Assembly: GCA_947471745.1 (NCBI GenBank)
Contig: CANJKZ010001112.1
Location: 1,278,001-1,342,000, forward strand
Length of the DNA: 64,000 nucleotides
Source: Closterium sp. Naga37s-1
Lineage: Eukaryota; Streptophyta; Zygnematophyceae; Desmidiales; Closteriaceae
Direction of reading: 5' to 3'
Part shown: positions 62,357 through 64,000 of the stretch, piece by piece
How the letters are laid out: every line of letters begins with the position of its first letter
Numbering within the stretch: the stretch's first letter is position 1
Notes under the pieces: generated by a model
The model's input: only the letters and a program-made list of their open reading frames with translations
Databases searched by the model: none
Told to the model about the DNA's origin: nothing
Position numbers and translations under genes: made by a program

Positions 62357-63559
62357 GAAACGGCAGCGCAAGACGGCCTCGGGTGGCACAAGAGGGAGAG
62401 GCGCCTAACCATTGCGTCGTAGAGAGCCTGGGCCAACGTCACCTGACGAAAGTGGGTCCTCTGGTCGGGCGAGAGGTGAGTGCGGACGGTAAGCTTGGCG
62501 GCAGCGTTGAGCGTCGTCCACCGTGTGCAGGCAATGCTTTCAATGTATTACTGCTTCTGCACCTCCTCCTCAACGTCAACAGAAGGCTGAGCTTGAGTCT
62601 TGGGGGCCTTAAGGAACCCCGATGTGTTCTCGAACGGAGAGACATCGTCCTCTAGACAAGACTCAAACTCGAGAGGGCGCCCCTCTACGTCAAACGCGAG
62701 CCCAGGAGTAGTTCCCACTGCGGACACTAGGTCAGGCGGCAGCACTAGGAACTAGTTGCAAGCCTAGGTACGGGCGGCAGCTCGGGGTGCAGGGTGCGAA
62801 CGGGCTGCACGGCAGTAGGGTGCGGCTCAGCAGAAGGGCAGCTCAGCGGTAGGCAGAAGCACAGCGGTGAGCAGCATGGTTTGACGGCAGTGAGCCGGCA
62901 ACCAGCCCTTAGCCGGCAACTAACGGGTGGCAGCCGGCGTGTAGTGAGCTGCAACGGGCGATAGTGGGCAGCAGGGGCCAGCAGCAGGCAGTAGCATGCG
63001 GCAGCTGGCTGGCAGTGGGCGGCAACAGCAGTGCGCGAGCGGCTAGCGGGTCGGCAATTGGCAGCAGCGGCCGTCAGCAGGCCGGCGGTGAGTGGCTATG
63101 GGCGGCAGCAGGCCAGCAGCGGGCTGCTAGCGAGTTTTAGTGGCCGACAGCGAGCACCAGCGGCAGTGCGCGGCTTCTAGTGCAGAGGGCGGCAGCAAGA
63201 ACGTGGGGCGCGGCGGCGGGCCAGCTGGCGGCAGCGGCAGCGCGCGGTGCGGCGAGTAGCAGGCAGCAGTGGCAGTACGCAGCGCGGCTGCAGCATCACA
63301 CATAGTAGGGGCAGTGGGGCAGCGCAAACAGCAGCGGCAGGCGTTCGCTCAAGAGGGCAGTAGCGCGCACTAAGGCAGCAGCGCGTAGGGCAGTAGGGGA
63401 GGCGGAACGAACCTACTCGATGACATCATGTTAGAATCTATGAACAGCGGAACGCATTGGACTAGCAAGGGTTGGGTACAAATAGCTAACTCTAACCATG
63501 TTGTAATCCCTACAGCATACCTCACAATAGACTAGCACAAACATATATATCATTTGACA
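62357..63559 (-). mobile_element. copia family-2 fragment G with 5' LTR
   Basis: Gag start (LAFDVEGRPLEFESCLEDD, 62,548-62,745) and further gag-like residues to 62,360, a GGCAGCAGCGGGC-type leader array (62,750-63,420), a diverged primer site and a 131-bp 5' LTR at 63,429-63,559 (TGTTAGAATC...ATTTGACA). Broken. Confidence 0.65.
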
Positions 63560-63614
63560 CATGAGTTTGCATACCGAGTATGAAGCCGAGTCAGGCGAGT
63601 CAAACCGACGAAGA
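63560..63614. other. short unassigned spacer
   Basis: 55 bp between two LTRs of different families. No feature is seen. Confidence 0.4.
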
Positions 63615-63918
63615 CAGTTGTCACATGAAGACCAATGCAGGCAAATGCATTTGAACGGAAAAAGGCGGGAACAGGTTTTAAACAGGTTACCACGCTGTAC
63701 GGTTGGATTTTGATGCAACAAGGAAATGTAGCCCTTAGAGTACAGAGCTAGCTAGGTCATTTCATATTAATTCGTAACGTAAAACATGTATGTCTATGTT
63801 ATGGTCATTTCAGTCATTTCACATTCACTCTTACTAGGAATCAATCATTTTCGCTGTAATATCACTCTGTGATCAACCCTGAGACGATTCGGGAAAACTC
63901 CCTTGCGGCATTGTAACA
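63615..63918 (+). repeat. 5' LTR of a plus-strand family-1 copia element
   Basis: Its end is sharp (TTGTAACA before the primer site); its start is uncertain. Blocks shared with the copia-1 LTR in sense orientation: GGCGGGAACAG, CTGTACGG, CCCTTAGAGTAC and CACATTCACTCT. Confidence 0.6.
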
Positions 63919-63930
63919 TGGTATGAGAGC
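63919..63930 (+). promoter_or_regulatory. primer binding site of the element leaving the window
   Basis: TGGTATGAGAGC, identical to the copia-1 site at 21,136-21,147 (other strand). The interior of the element continues beyond 64,000. Confidence 0.75.
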
Positions 63931-64000
63931 GACTCAGGGATTCTTTGCAACCCCAATTCCGAGAATTCATGAACTGAAAGTGGCGAGCGGCCCACGCTCA

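Overview
The window is eukaryotic DNA made almost entirely of retrotransposons. Three things show this: GT-AG introns in the one multi-exon gene at the left end, long terminal repeats with initiator-tRNA-Met-type primer sites, and dense nesting of elements. A DIRS/PAT-like tyrosine-recombinase element next to abundant Ty1/copia and Ty3/gypsy elements, high GC, and copia polyproteins rich in Gly/Ala/Pro point to a green-lineage organism. An alga is more likely than a flowering plant, where DIRS elements are not known. The species assignment is an inference that I cannot check. I saw no tRNA, rRNA, CRISPR array or bacterial operon.

Layout. 1-3,430: a 3' gene fragment (2-622) and an unrecognised gene of six or more exons (1,249-about 3,430), the only candidates for host genes. 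3,513-7,819: a minus-strand DIRS/PAT-like element with gag-like, RT/RNase H and tyrosine recombinase ORFs and a split direct-repeat end structure. 7,820-8,798: a probable copia tail with a 15-bp minisatellite. 8,799-16,370: a young minus-strand gypsy element. 16,084-21,585: a copia element (family 1) whose left LTR is shared with the end of the gypsy repeat; it has a perfect 5-bp target duplication and a Gly-Trp-rich segment.

21,591-63,559: a nest of a second copia family (family 2) with very short LTRs (about 107-146 bp). Copy a (21,591-26,682) is partial. Copy e (26,710-39,515, target duplication AAAAG) holds an old chromodomain gypsy element (30,243-35,784). Copy b (39,992-47,032, target duplication AAGAT) is the most complete. 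Copy c (48,822-55,503, target duplication GGAGG) sits inside an older element D (47,177-55,731). From 55,732 to 63,559 lie fragments of both copia families in both orientations. At 63,615-63,918 a plus-strand family-1 5' LTR begins an element that runs out of the window.

The family-2 elements share an unusual architecture. Between the primer site and gag lies a GC-rich tandem array whose position is kept but whose repeat unit differs in every copy. Gag ends in a non-canonical Cys/His module (C-X13-C-X3/4-H-X4-C). A Gly/Ala/Pro/Glu minisatellite separates integrase from reverse transcriptase. LTR divergence, counted by eye, orders the insertions: gypsy-2 and copy e are oldest, then c, then b and copia-1; the gypsy-1 repeats are the most alike. 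The points most worth a second look are the GW-rich (Argonaute-hook-like) segment in copia-1, the chimeric gypsy/copia LTR, the duplicated gag with a foreign copia piece between the copies, and the variable leader arrays.
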